A stretch of 64,000 nt of DNA, taken from positions 1 to 64,000 of the forward strand of contig WTGY01000199.1 in NCBI GenBank assembly GCA_011523365.1, written 5' to 3'. Below the pieces are notes generated by a model. That model had not been told where the DNA came from. It saw nothing but the letters and a program-made list of their open reading frames with translations, and searched no databases. Position numbers and translations under genes: made by a program. Below, piece by piece: positions 27,928 to 37,000 of this stretch (position 1 is the first letter of the stretch; each line of letters starts with the position of its first letter). This stretch comes from Caldilineaceae bacterium. Its GTDB lineage: Bacteria > Chloroflexota > Anaerolineae > Caldilineales > Caldilineaceae.

Positions 27928-29222
27928 CCCAGAACGGCGGGCGTGTAGCGGCCCTCACGCATGATCGCGAGTTCGGTGCCGTCGCTCAGGTGGCCCGTGA
28001 CATCGAGCGTCGCCGTCCCAATCATCACGTCCAGGTGGAGATCCGAGTTGTTCACGCCGGCCTGCACCAGCTCCTCTTCCGAAAGGTCGGCGCCGCCTTC
28101 CAGCCCGATGGGGTAAGCCTTGCCAAATGCGACATGGCAGGCAGCGTTCTCGTCGAAGAGAGTGTTGTAGTAGGTAAGACCACTCCTGAAAATAGGGGAT
28201 GACACGTCAACGAGGGCGACCTCGCCGAGAAAGCGAGTGCCGTCGACGGCGAAGAACTGTTCGTAGGTCTCCTGGTCGTCTCCCGCCGAGAATTCGACAA
28301 CCTTCCCTTCTTCAAAGCGGAACCATGCCTCGGCAACTTCCCGGCGGAAAGGGAAACTGGGGCGGGACGTTCGGGTCCAACCGTTTACCCGTAGGCGATG
28401 AGGCGTAGTGAACAGCTCCTCGGTGGGAATGTTTGGGAGGAAAATGGGAGTTGCGCAGTCGCCGCCCTCATCATTTGCTTCGGTACCAAGTCCACTGTTG
28501 CCTCCGGCCCAGTGCGGCCGATCTGTCAGGCCGATCGTCAGGTCGGTGGAGGGCTGTCCATCTGTACCGGGCGCAGGGTCGAAGAAGTGGAGGGCGCGCA
28601 CCTGCTTGGACTGCAGCGTTGAACGCGCCGCCGCCAGATGGTTGAGATGCGTCCGCCAGGCCGAGAGCGGATCGTCCGCATCCAAACGGATAATCCGGCG
28701 AATCTCCTCCCAGAAGCGTTCCAGCGCTTCTTCCGTGGGAAGGTTGGGAAAGACCTTCTGCGCCCAGGCTGGCGTAGGCAGGGCCGCCACGTTCCACTGC
28801 TGCTTCATCTCCATCATCGACGAACGCCACGCCATCGTGGCGCGGTATTCGGCTGTCTGCAGGATGCGCAGCTTATTGGGATCGAGCTGGGCGGGGAGCG
28901 ACGGATCTTCCTCGCCAACTAGGCTGATGGCGGCCCACCTGTCATCCTTTCTTTCGTTAGCGATGGCTTCAATATAGCTGGGAAGGTGCTCGAGTTCCTC
29001 CTCCGAACTCCTGCCGGCGCGAATGCTCTGCAGGCGCATGTCGTTGTATTCGATGGCGACGAACTTGGCACCGGCATCATAGGCGGCGGAGGCCAGGGCC
29101 AGCGCGAACTCACGATGAACGGGCTCAGTGCGAATATCAAGCGATTGGCCCGGTTGCAGGTTGACGCCGAGTCGGATTAGGAGGTTGGCGTACTGTTCAA
29201 TGTCCCTTTCGGAATATGTCAT
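27924..29222 (-). CDS. M29-family aminopeptidase
   Basis: A 432-residue thermophilic-type metallo-aminopeptidase (aminopeptidase T / PepS / AmpS family). The C-terminal metal site is recognisable in [30 protein letters not shown] and [12 protein letters not shown], giving Glu, His and Asp ligands for two metal ions. The N-terminal half ([20 protein letters not shown]) is the dimerisation part. It is first of a two-gene operon with the homocysteine methyltransferase. Confidence 0.92.
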   Translation of the reverse strand: MTYSERDIEQYANLLIRLGVNLQPGQSLDIRTEPVHREFALALASAAYDAGAKFVAIEYNDMRLQSIRAGRSSEEELEHLPSYIEAIANERKDDRWAAISLVGEEDPSLPAQLDPNKLRILQTAEYRATMAWRSSMMEMKQQWNVAALPTPAWAQKVFPNLPTEEALERFWEEIRRIIRLDADDPLSAWRTHLNHLAAARSTLQSKQVRALHFFDPAPGTDGQPSTDLTIGLTDRPHWAGGNSGLGTEANDEGGDCATPIFLPNIPTEELFTTPHRLRVNGWTRTSRPSFPFRREVAEAWFRFEEGKVVEFSAGDDQETYEQFFAVDGTRFLGEVALVDVSSPIFRSGLTYYNTLFDENAACHVAFGKAYPIGLEGGADLSEEELVQAGVNNSDLHLDVMIGTATLDVTGHLSDGTELAIMREGRYTPAVLG

Positions 29223-29286
29223 GGTTAGTCTCTATCCTGTGTACTGTTTGAAGCGCTAATCTGCGGCGAAATGATTGGCGTCTGAC

Positions 29287-29315
29287 TTGACAATCATGGT
29301 TCAGCTATCTACAAT
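29287..29315 (+). promoter_or_regulatory. promoter of tRNA-Lys
   Basis: TTGACA (29287-29292) and TACAAT (29310-29315) with a 17-base spacer lie 14 bases before the tRNA, the position expected of a dedicated tRNA promoter. Confidence 0.8.
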
Positions 29316-29329
29316 GTTGTCTGGCTGAC

Positions 29330-29402
29330 GGCCCACTAGCTCAACTGGCAGAGCAGCGGACTCTTAATCCGCGGGTTCGGGGTTCGAATCCCTGGTGGGT
29401 CA
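29330..29402 (+). tRNA. tRNA-Lys (anticodon CTT)
   Basis: All four arms fold. The 7-bp acceptor pairs GGCCCAC with GTGGGTC, then T8-A9 and D stem GCTC/GAGC. The anticodon stem GCGGA/TCCGC encloses loop CTCTTAA with anticodon CTT. The T arm contains GGTTCGAATCC. The discriminator base is A at 29402. CCA is not encoded. It reads lysine codon AAG. Confidence 0.95.
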
Positions 29403-29409
29403 CTCCGGA

Positions 29410-29446
29410 GCGGGAGGACTCTTTTGGGTCCCCTGCTTTTTTGTTT
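29410..29446 (+). terminator. terminator behind tRNA-Lys
   Basis: GCGGGAGGAC can pair, imperfectly, with GTCCCCTGC across a short T-rich loop, and six T follow (29440-29446). Placed directly after the tRNA. Confidence 0.6.
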
Positions 29447-29531
29447 GAGCTGTCCACTGCTTCAGGAAAAGGGTAAATTCCGGCGGCCCCCAAAACTGTG
29501 GTCATACTACTGACCGTCTTACAAATCAGAA

Positions 29532-29563
29532 ACCCGCTGCTCTTTGACTTCCAGGCAGCGGGT
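29532..29563. terminator. stem-loop behind rpmG
   Basis: A perfect 9-bp stem ACCCGCTGC/GCAGCGGGT with a 14-base loop lies 85 bases beyond the rpmG stop (rpmG is on -). On the - strand it is followed by TTCTGATTT, a weak T-run. Probably the rpmG terminator, and a second block for tRNA readthrough. Confidence 0.5.
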
Positions 29564-29647
29564 CTCGTATTGCATGCGGTTGGGAAACCACTGATCTCTT
29601 GGTGACGCAAGTTTCGCGGCAGTCAGGCAATGGTCTCAGAAGTGCCT

Positions 29648-29809
29648 TTACCTTGTCTCCCGGTAAACGACGTGCTTTCGCAGCACCGGGTCATACTTCT
29701 TCAGTTCCAGTCTCTTGTCGTTGTTGCGCCGGTTCTTGGACGTCAAATAGAGATGATGGCTCTCTGTGCTGCGCATCTTCACCAGCTGACGGGGTCCTCT
29801 CTTGGCCAT
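29648..29809 (-). CDS. rpmG: 50S ribosomal protein L33
   Basis: A 53-residue protein beginning [21 protein letters not shown] and ending [16 protein letters not shown], unmistakably L33. It lacks the CxxC pairs, so it is the zinc-free form. GGAGG lies seven bases before the ATG, which fixes the start within a longer open frame. It is monocistronic with its own promoter. Confidence 0.96.
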   Translation of the reverse strand: MAKRGPRQLVKMRSTESHHLYLTSKNRRNNDKRLELKKYDPVLRKHVVYRETR

Positions 29810-29981
29810 TTTAGCCTCCGGTTCAAATCCTGGAGCAACGGTGTGGCTTGCCTGATGGACCAACCAAACACCGGCGCCGCAGCTTACAGTCCCAAACAGC
29901 ACCCGGTTGGCAGACTGTTCGGGACAGATGGGAAAAGAGCAGAAAGCCGCTCTCTTTGGGACGTAACAATCTTCGCAGCAG

Positions 29982-30010
29982 ATTATAGACGTTCCAGGTT
30001 CGGAAAGCAA
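29982..30010 (-). promoter_or_regulatory. promoter of rpmG
   Basis: On the - strand, TTGCTT (30010-30005) and TATAAT (29987-29982) are 17 bases apart. This implies a leader of about 165 bases before rpmG. Confidence 0.65.
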
Positions 30011-30059
30011 ATTTTCACAGTCCGAGGCGACTCTGGCGAAGCGACTTACTGTACCGGCG

Positions 30060-30087
30060 TTGCCCCCTGCCCGTTTTCCGCTACAAT
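30060..30087 (+). promoter_or_regulatory. promoter of the oxidoreductase/hydroxyacid dehydrogenase pair
   Basis: TTGCCC (30060-30065) and TACAAT (30082-30087) with a 16-base spacer lie about 115 bases before the next + strand gene, back to back with the rpmG promoter. Confidence 0.45.
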
Positions 30088-30200
30088 GACAAGCATCTGA
30101 GAGCGCAGGCAAAATTGGATCACGTCGAACCCGCCCAATTGGACTCGCAAAGGGGCCGAGTCCCAATACATTCCAAGGGAAAGGACAAAGTGTAGCTAAG

Positions 30201-31355
30201 ATGAAAGGACCTGTACGCGTTTCCTTGATGGGCCTGGGTCAGCGGGGGCTGCAACACTTGAAATCGCTATGGACACTTCAGCAACAGGGCGCGGTCCGCC
30301 TCGTGGCCTTGGCCGACGCATTTGAAGCCAATCTGGAAACCGGGAAGATCCGCGACTACGTAGAAGGGTTCGAGTCTGACGGCGTCCTGCATACAACCGA
30401 CTTTGAGGCGCTCTTGGAACAGGAACCGGATGCACTCTACGTTTGCATTCCGCCCAATGTTCACTCTGGGGAGGTCGTGCGCGCCGCTGAGGCAGGGCTG
30501 CATCTGTTCGTCGAAAAGCCGATGAGCCTCTACTTGGACGAAGCGCTGGAGATGGAGGCGGCAATTAGTGGTGCCGGCGTGCTCAACACGGCCGGATTCC
30601 AGCAGCGCTTCGACGGCCGCCACGAGGCAATTCACCGCCACCTGCGTGAGGGCAGACGACCGCTAATGGCCTGCTACACCTATCATGGTCCGCTTGAAGG
30701 GCACAACGTCAAGCACCACCAGACCGAACTGCACGGGGGGCCAGCCAATAGAGTATGGACTGCCAACCGGGCCTGGAGCGGCATGACGGTCGTCGAAGGT
30801 GGCATCCACCTCCTCGACCTCTGGCGCTACTGGTTCGGCGATGTCGAGTGGGTGCAGGCCCATTACCAGCACCGGCCTGAGGCTGATGTCCACGACGGAG
30901 CCGACAATCCCTATACCTACAGCGCCCTCTTCGGTTTTGTCGGCGGTGCAACAGGGACAATGACGCTTTCGCGTTTGCGCAAGGTCTACGCCGACCATGG
31001 CGACCACCAGGTCCTGTGGACGGAAGGAAGGGCCGAGATCGGCTGGGAGGGCGTCACAACGTACGAGTACCACGGCCCATACCCTCCGTCGCAGCCGCCC
31101 CCCCAGGATAACGTTACAACAACACTCTACGAAGGGCGGGGCGGTGACGACACGTTTGCCATAAGTAAAGTCTTTGCCCAGGCCATCGCCGAAGGACGGC
31201 CTGAGCTGATCCGCTCGCCTTTCAGCGACGCCATGAACAGCCTGGCTGCCGTTATCGGGGCCAACGTATCCGATGATCTGGGCGGTGAGCGGGTTTACCT
31301 TGAACAGCTGCTGCGGGCGGAAAGCTTCGCGGCGTACAGGCGCAAGCCATCTTAG
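30201..31355 (+). CDS. Gfo/Idh/MocA family oxidoreductase
   Basis: A 384-residue NAD(P)-dependent oxidoreductase of sugars or cyclitols. The N-terminal Rossmann fold has [14 protein letters not shown] and [32 protein letters not shown]; the EKP lysine is catalytic in the family. The C-terminal alpha/beta domain includes [17 protein letters not shown] with a conserved His. The 2-hydroxyacid dehydrogenase gene follows after 20 bases, so both probably serve one sugar-acid pathway. The substrate is unknown. Confidence 0.88.
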   Translation: MKGPVRVSLMGLGQRGLQHLKSLWTLQQQGAVRLVALADAFEANLETGKIRDYVEGFESDGVLHTTDFEALLEQEPDALYVCIPPNVHSGEVVRAAEAGLHLFVEKPMSLYLDEALEMEAAISGAGVLNTAGFQQRFDGRHEAIHRHLREGRRPLMACYTYHGPLEGHNVKHHQTELHGGPANRVWTANRAWSGMTVVEGGIHLLDLWRYWFGDVEWVQAHYQHRPEADVHDGADNPYTYSALFGFVGGATGTMTLSRLRKVYADHGDHQVLWTEGRAEIGWEGVTTYEYHGPYPPSQPPPQDNVTTTLYEGRGGDDTFAISKVFAQAIAEGRPELIRSPFSDAMNSLAAVIGANVSDDLGGERVYLEQLLRAESFAAYRRKPS

Positions 31356-31375
31356 CAACGAGAGGACTGAATTCA

Positions 31376-32326
31376 ATGAACTTTCTCATCTATCCACCTC
31401 TGTCCCCTGAAGAACTTGAGCAGGTGCGGGCGGTATCGCCGGAGCTGGAGATCGTCAACGCGCTGACCGAAGAGGAAGCGCTCTCCGCGATTCCACAGGC
31501 GGTCGGCATGTACGGAAACCTCACGCCAGCCCTGCTCGCGCGCGCCGAGAGCCTGCGCTGGCTGCAGACCCCGATTGCCGGCCTTGAGCACTACATGTAT
31601 CCGGAACTTGCCGAGAGCGAGGTCGTGGTCAGCAACATGGCCAAGATCTACAGCGACATGATTGCCGACCATGCATTCTGCTTCATTCTGATGTTCGCCC
31701 GCGGCATACATCTCTACATGCGCCGCCAGATTCAAGGCGAGTGGCGCAAGGGGACGCCCGTACGCCATTTGGGCGACTGCACATTGGGCGTTATCGGGCT
31801 GGGAGGAATTGGGTCGGAGCTCGCCCGCCGCGGCAAGGCGCACGACATGCGCGTAATCGCCGTAGATGCGCGGCCCGACGCGGCGCCGGGACGCAGCCTC
31901 GATCTGGACGCGCTCTGGCCGCAAGAGCGGCTTCACGATCTGCTGGCAGAGGCGGACTTCGCTGTCAGCTGCGTACCCCAGACGCCGGATACCGTCGGAT
32001 TGATCGGCGCCGCAGAGATCGCCCGCTTGAAGCCAACGGCATACCTGATCAACATCAGCCGCGGGGTCGTCGTCAAGCTGGACGCGCTGGTCGCGGCACT
32101 GGAGTCGGGCGCCATCGCCGGGGCGGCGCTGGACGTTTACGAGACGGAGCCGCTTCCGGCGGAGCACCCTCTGTGGAAGATGGAAAACGTCATCCTTACC
32201 CCCCACGTCGCTGCCGACAATCCCCACGTACCCCAGCGCCGCATCGACACGCTGAAGGACAATCTGCGCCGCTATCTGGCCGGAGAGACGCCCCGAAACA
32301 TCGTGGACAAACGCCGTCTCTTCTAG
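31376..32326 (+). CDS. D-2-hydroxyacid dehydrogenase
   Basis: A 316-residue NAD-dependent dehydrogenase of the D-isomer-specific family. The NAD-binding motif is GVIGLGGIGSELARRG; INISRGVVV carries the catalytic Arg; YETEPLP carries the Glu; LTPHVAADNP carries the His acid/base. GAGAGGA lies upstream of the ATG. It reduces a 2-keto acid, or does the reverse, and is paired with the preceding Gfo/Idh/MocA gene. It converges with livF. Confidence 0.92.
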   Translation: MNFLIYPPLSPEELEQVRAVSPELEIVNALTEEEALSAIPQAVGMYGNLTPALLARAESLRWLQTPIAGLEHYMYPELAESEVVVSNMAKIYSDMIADHAFCFILMFARGIHLYMRRQIQGEWRKGTPVRHLGDCTLGVIGLGGIGSELARRGKAHDMRVIAVDARPDAAPGRSLDLDALWPQERLHDLLAEADFAVSCVPQTPDTVGLIGAAEIARLKPTAYLINISRGVVVKLDALVAALESGAIAGAALDVYETEPLPAEHPLWKMENVILTPHVAADNPHVPQRRIDTLKDNLRRYLAGETPRNIVDKRRLF

Positions 32327-32375
32327 TCTTGACCGCCGGATCTCAAACCTGCTGCGGGGACGCCGCGCCGGACCG

Positions 32376-33128
32376 TCAGATGCCAAGATATGCTTCGGCT
32401 ACCTGCGGGTTGGCCAGAAGGCTGTCGGCCGCGCCGCTCAGCACGATGTTGCCGGTCTCCAGAACGTAACCTCGGTCGGCAACCTGAAGCGCGGCCTGCG
32501 CGTTCTGTTCCACCAGCAGGATCGTCGTGCCCTGGGCGTTGATCTCGCGAATGATCTGAAATATCTGCTGCACGAGCAGCGGGGCAAGTCCCATCGAAGG
32601 CTCGTCGAGAAGGAGGATGCGAGGACTGCTCATGAGCGCACGCCCGATCGCCAGCATCTGCTGTTCGCCTCCGGAGAGCGTGCCGCCCGGCTGGCTGAGG
32701 CGCTCCTTCAGACGCGGGAAGAGTTCGAAAACTCGTTCCAGGTCATCGCGGACGCCGTCGCTATCGGTGCGTGCGAAGGCGCCCATCGCCAGATTTTCCT
32801 GAACCGAAAGACGGGCAAAGATCTTGCGCCCTTCAGGTGACTGGGAAACGCCCAGCCTGGCCACCTCGTGGGCAGGCATTCTGTCCAGTCGAATACCGTT
32901 TTCGCGGCCGGGAAGGGAACTGCTGCCTCCCCCTTGTGGGCTATCCTGAAAGTAGATCGCGCCGGCGCGGGCGGGCAGAACGCCGCTGATAGTGTTGAGC
33001 GTGGTCGTCTTGCCCGCGCCGTTCGAGCCGATCAGCGTAACCACTTCACCTTCATTCACGCGCAACGAAATGCCCTTGAGCGCGTGAATGTGGCCGTAGT
33101 AGGTGTGCACGGAATCCAAAATCAGCAT
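32376..33128 (-). CDS. livF: branched-chain amino acid-type ABC transporter ATPase LivF
   Basis: A 250-residue ATPase, last gene of livKHMGF. Walker A is GSNGAGKTTTLNTISG, signature LSGGEQQMLAIGRALM and Walker B LLLDEPSMGLAP; the PSMGLAP sequence is characteristic of LivF. It starts three bases after the livG stop. It drives import of hydrophobic amino acids or, in related systems, amides and urea. Confidence 0.93.
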   Translation of the reverse strand: MLILDSVHTYYGHIHALKGISLRVNEGEVVTLIGSNGAGKTTTLNTISGVLPARAGAIYFQDSPQGGGSSSLPGRENGIRLDRMPAHEVARLGVSQSPEGRKIFARLSVQENLAMGAFARTDSDGVRDDLERVFELFPRLKERLSQPGGTLSGGEQQMLAIGRALMSSPRILLLDEPSMGLAPLLVQQIFQIIREINAQGTTILLVEQNAQAALQVADRGYVLETGNIVLSGAADSLLANPQVAEAYLGI

Positions 33129-33131
33129 GTG

Positions 33132-33932
33132 TCAAGCGCTCGCCGGCCCGGCCGTCTCCTGCACGGCGACCTCGGGCCCAAGGTAAGCCTCAACTACGCG
33201 TGCGTCAGCGCGGACCTCCTCGGGCGTCCCTTCGGCGATCTTCTCCCCGTAATCCAGAACGGCAACACTCTCTGATATACTCATCACGACCTTCATGTCG
33301 TGCTCAATCAGAAATATCGTGATCCCCTTCTCGTCGCGCAGCCTGTGGACGAGTTCCATCATGCGGTCGGTCTCGCTCGGATTCATGCCGGCAGCCGGCT
33401 CGTCCAGGAGCAGCAGACGCGGTTGACTCCCCAATGCCCGCGCAACCTCAAGCAGCCTCTGGTCCCCGTATGGCAGGTTGGTGGACACGACCTCCTCGCG
33501 GCCGTGCAGGCCGACGAAACTGAGCAGCGCCCTGGCAGATTCTCGTGCCGCGTGTTCCTCTTCCTGTTGGCGACGCGTGCGCAGGACCGCGCTCCAGTGG
33601 GACGCGTGCAGCCGCAGATGCTGGCCGACCAGGACATTCTCAAGCGCGGTCATTCTGCCGAAGAGGCGGATGTTCTGGTATGTACGCGCAACGCCGCGGT
33701 CCGTGATCTCGTCCGGCCGCAGACCGATTAGCGAGCTGCCATCGAACAGAATCTCGCCCACTTCCGGCCTGTGCAGTCCCGTCAGGCAGTTGAAGAGAGT
33801 CGTTTTGCCCGCCCCATTTGGGCCGATCAGCGACGTGATAGACCGCTCTGCAATTTCAAGGTCCACATTGTCGACGGCAGTCAGGCCGCCGAACACCTTG
33901 GTGACGCGTTGTAGGCTGAGGAGGGCCGTCAT
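33132..33932 (-). CDS. livG: branched-chain amino acid-type ABC transporter ATPase LivG
   Basis: A 266-residue ATPase with Walker A GPNGAGKTTLFNCLTG, LivG-type signature LPYGDQRLLEVARAL and Walker B LLLDEPAAGMNPSE. The usual LivG insert region (around RTRRQQEEEHAARESA) is present. The ATG overlaps the livM stop by four bases. Confidence 0.93.
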   Translation of the reverse strand: MTALLSLQRVTKVFGGLTAVDNVDLEIAERSITSLIGPNGAGKTTLFNCLTGLHRPEVGEILFDGSSLIGLRPDEITDRGVARTYQNIRLFGRMTALENVLVGQHLRLHASHWSAVLRTRRQQEEEHAARESARALLSFVGLHGREEVVSTNLPYGDQRLLEVARALGSQPRLLLLDEPAAGMNPSETDRMMELVHRLRDEKGITIFLIEHDMKVVMSISESVAVLDYGEKIAEGTPEEVRADARVVEAYLGPEVAVQETAGPASA

Positions 33933-35851
33933 CTGACCTCCTCCTCTCCATTGGCAAGCTCCGGAGAGGCTGCCCCCTGCTCCCCTGAAACAAGCCCCTC
34001 CATAAGTTCACCGCTGTCGTCAAACCCCGCCTCATCAGGATCGGTGCCTTGCGTGCGGCGGCGGGCCGAGGGAAGGATACCGGCAGGACGCACGATCATC
34101 ATGATGACCAGAAGGGCGGCGAAAGTAACGATTCGGTACTCGTCGACGCCCCGCAACACCTCCGGCAGCCCCTTCAGCGCCAGTGCCCCCAAAACTATGC
34201 CGGCAGGGCTGCCGATACCCCCCACAATGATGAGTGCCAGGGCGTCAATCGAGACAAAAAGCGTGAAATTCTCAGGAAAGATATTGATCTGTCTGGCGGC
34301 GTAGAGCTGGCCCGCCATGCCTGCAAAGGTTGCCCCGATGGCGAAGGCGAGCAGCTTCGTGCGCACGAGATGCACGCCGGTGGCCTCGGCTACGTCTTCG
34401 TCTTCCTGCATGGCGAACCAGGCGCGGCCCAACCGTGAATCGTTCAGGCGAATCGCAACAAATGCAACGAGGGCTGAGCTGATCAGGGCCAGCAGGAAGA
34501 TCCAACCCTGCGAGCTGAGCAGACCGAAGGTGACACCGGCAGGTGACATGCCAAACAGCGCCGGCTGCGAAATCTCAAGTATGCCGCGCGGTCCGTTGGT
34601 CAACTCGCCCAGATTCAGCATGAAGAGCCGGATGATTTCCCCAAATCCAAGTGTTACGATGGCCAGGTAATCCCCGCGCAAACGCAGAACGGGAATTCCC
34701 AGCAGTACGCCCCCGATAGCTGCCGTCAGCATCGCAACCGGCAGGGCCATCCAATAGCCCAGCAGGGGACTGTCCGGAGAAATGCCCATCAGGATAAGCA
34801 GACCGCTGATGTAGGGCGAGGAAAAGGGAGCCGAAAGGAAGGCGTATGTGTAGGCGCCGATGGCAAAGAAGGCCACGTAGCCCAGGTCCAGCAGCCCTGC
34901 ATACCCGACCACGATGTTCAACCCCAGGCCCATCATGACGAAAATGAAAACAAGACCCATGACGGAATTCTGGAACTGGTCGAGGATGAAGGGCATCGAA
35001 ACGACGCCGATGCCGAGCAAAACCGCCACGATCCTCTGTTCCCGTCCGGGTCTGGATAACCGCAATGCAAAGAGCCCACTGCCGGTGGCGATCAGAGTGA
35101 GAAGCAGGCGGACCGTCCCCTCATTTGTGCCGAAAGCAGTTACGCCGGGGAGTCCAATCCACGCGATGTAAGCGAGCAAAACAAAGGGAAGGGCGATGCC
35201 GGCGAAGCGGCCAACCGACCCCAGAGTGGGGCCGGAGACGTGCGCTGCAAGAAAACCGCTACGCGCTGCTGTAGTCAGATTGCTGCCTCCTGCACTTACG
35301 GCCAGACCGGCAAGCGTGCCGGCGCCCGCAAACAGGAGGATCTGAAGCAGAAACCGAATGAACGAGACTTCCGCTTGCACAATCTGTCCGGGAGATACCC
35401 CAATCAAGGCGGCGACGTTGATAGGGACGATCTTGTCCAAAACAGGTTGGATCGCAACGCCATTGCCCATCGCAGCGGCAAAGATGCCGCTCACGATCGC
35501 AATGAGCAGACCCGTTGTCAATCCCGCCAACAGCCCTCTTAGAGCTAAGGCTGTTCCTGGGCGAGCAGTAAGGAGCGCATGCAAATAGGACCGGTCTGAA
35601 TCAGCATTCGCGCCAATCTCCCAGCCCGGTTTTCCCTCGTCACCCTCTAGCCCTTGCTCCGGATTTCTTGCGAGATGGTGCGCGGCTTCGCGGCGCAAGT
35701 TCAGCCAGAAGAACAGGGCAGAAATGAGCGCCAGCACCGGCAAGGCAGAACCGCCTATGCGGCCGGGGATGCCGATGAGGATCAGGTAACTCAAGAAGGC
35801 GAAGCCGACAAGCCCGGTCCTGATTGCGCCTGCCGCAGATTGGAGAGCCAT
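33929..35851 (-). CDS. livM: branched-chain amino acid-type ABC permease LivM with large N-terminal extension
   Basis: A 640-residue permease, about twice the usual LivM. The C-terminal ~330 residues are standard LivM (GLGLNIVVGYAGLLDLGYVAFFAIGAYTYA, LRLRGDYLAIVTLGFGEIIRL, GGIGSPAGIVLGALAL). The first ~300 residues add several membrane segments and a charged loop (about 52-85) not found in E. coli LivM. The C-terminal tail after the last helix is acidic. The stop of livH shares its last base with the start here. The extension may alter assembly or gating; its role is unknown. Confidence 0.9.
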   Translation of the reverse strand: MALQSAAGAIRTGLVGFAFLSYLILIGIPGRIGGSALPVLALISALFFWLNLRREAAHHLARNPEQGLEGDEGKPGWEIGANADSDRSYLHALLTARPGTALALRGLLAGLTTGLLIAIVSGIFAAAMGNGVAIQPVLDKIVPINVAALIGVSPGQIVQAEVSFIRFLLQILLFAGAGTLAGLAVSAGGSNLTTAARSGFLAAHVSGPTLGSVGRFAGIALPFVLLAYIAWIGLPGVTAFGTNEGTVRLLLTLIATGSGLFALRLSRPGREQRIVAVLLGIGVVSMPFILDQFQNSVMGLVFIFVMMGLGLNIVVGYAGLLDLGYVAFFAIGAYTYAFLSAPFSSPYISGLLILMGISPDSPLLGYWMALPVAMLTAAIGGVLLGIPVLRLRGDYLAIVTLGFGEIIRLFMLNLGELTNGPRGILEISQPALFGMSPAGVTFGLLSSQGWIFLLALISSALVAFVAIRLNDSRLGRAWFAMQEDEDVAEATGVHLVRTKLLAFAIGATFAGMAGQLYAARQINIFPENFTLFVSIDALALIIVGGIGSPAGIVLGALALKGLPEVLRGVDEYRIVTFAALLVIMMIVRPAGILPSARRRTQGTDPDEAGFDDSGELMEGLVSGEQGAASPELANGEEEVR

Positions 35852-36924
35852 CAGGCTTTCTTCTCGCTCAACACTTCACCGAACAGTCCCGTAGGCCGGA
35901 AAATGAGTATGAGCACGAGCAGGCTGAAGGCGATCACGTCCTTGTATTCGGTGGGAATGCCCAGTGCGCTGGGACCGATCGCTTCGATCAATCCGAGAAT
36001 GAGCGCGCCGAACATTGCTCCCGGAATGTTGCCGATTCCCCCGAGCACGGCGGCCGTGAAGGCTTTGAGCCCCGGTATAAACCCGCTGTTGAACTTCACG
36101 ACCGTGTTATGAAAGCCGAGCATGACACCCGCCGCCCCGGCAAGGGCCGACCCCAACATGAACGTGACGACGATGACTGCGTTGACGTCAACACCCATCA
36201 GCGATGCCGTGGCGCGGTCTTCGGCGACCGCACGCATGGCGCGCCCCAACTTTGTACGTTGGATGATGAAATACAGGGCCAGCATCAGGAGTATCGAGGT
36301 GATGAAGATTATGGCCCCCGTGTAGGGAATGAACACATCGCCCAGCCGCAGACCGCCCGAAATCAGGGCAGGTTTGCGATAGCTGTGCGGGCTTACCCCG
36401 AATATAAGCAGCACCGAGTACTGAAGGAAAAGTGACGCGCCGATTGCGCTGATCAGGGGGACCAATCGCGGCGCCTGCCGCAAAGGCCGGTAAGCGAGGC
36501 GTTCCAGGGCCACCCCGATTAGGACCGAAGCCGCCATCCCGATGACCATGATAGTCAGCAAGGCGATGACAACGATCGCCCACGGTCCCTCCATCCAGCC
36601 GCGCGCCAGGGCAAATTGGAGAGCGAAGTAACCGGTAATGCCGCCGATCATCATGACTTCGCCGTGGGCGAAGTTGATCATGAAGAGGATTCCGTAAACG
36701 AGCGTGTAGCCCAATGCCACCAGGGCATAGACTCCGCCCAGAACCAGGCCGTTAAGTGCCTGGGAAATCCAGAATGAGGCAGGGTAGCCCTCCGCCAGCC
36801 CTACGGTGGTAACCCTCCACACGACGAGAATTACGATGGCAGCGCCAAATGCCCGGGTGAAGTGTTTCAGGGCTGCACGACCATCCGTGCCTGCCGCCCG
36901 CGCCGTCACCGGCCTGGAAGTCAT
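35851..36924 (-). CDS. livH: branched-chain amino acid-type ABC permease LivH
   Basis: A 357-residue permease with QALNGLVLGGVYALVALGYTLVYGIL, INFAHGEVMMIGG and GGIGNIPGAMFGALILGLIEAIG, the standard LivH landmarks. The frame is open further upstream over the intergenic stem-loop; the ATG at 36924 was chosen because it leaves a normal N-terminus, though no good ribosome site precedes it. It pairs with LivM to form the channel. Confidence 0.9.
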   Translation of the reverse strand: MTSRPVTARAAGTDGRAALKHFTRAFGAAIVILVVWRVTTVGLAEGYPASFWISQALNGLVLGGVYALVALGYTLVYGILFMINFAHGEVMMIGGITGYFALQFALARGWMEGPWAIVVIALLTIMVIGMAASVLIGVALERLAYRPLRQAPRLVPLISAIGASLFLQYSVLLIFGVSPHSYRKPALISGGLRLGDVFIPYTGAIIFITSILLMLALYFIIQRTKLGRAMRAVAEDRATASLMGVDVNAVIVVTFMLGSALAGAAGVMLGFHNTVVKFNSGFIPGLKAFTAAVLGGIGNIPGAMFGALILGLIEAIGPSALGIPTEYKDVIAFSLLVLILIFRPTGLFGEVLSEKKA

Positions 36925-36957
36925 TGTCGTTTTGGAAGAGTTGATGGAGAGTTGAGC

Positions 36958-36985
36958 GGAGAGGGAACTCTCAGGTTCCCTCTCC
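36958..36985. terminator. perfect 11-bp stem-loop between livK and livH
   Basis: GGAGAGGGAAC (36958-36968) pairs fully with GTTCCCTCTCC (36975-36985) around a 6-base loop, 15 bases after the livK stop. No T-run follows on the - strand, so it more likely limits 3' decay or partly attenuates transcription than ends it, keeping the binding protein in excess over the permease. Confidence 0.7.
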
Positions 36986-37000
36986 TTTGGGCTTGGAGGG

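Noticed and set aside
31373-32386. 337-codon antisense frame over the 2-hydroxyacid dehydrogenase
   Set aside because: A shadow; the sense product has all catalytic residues.
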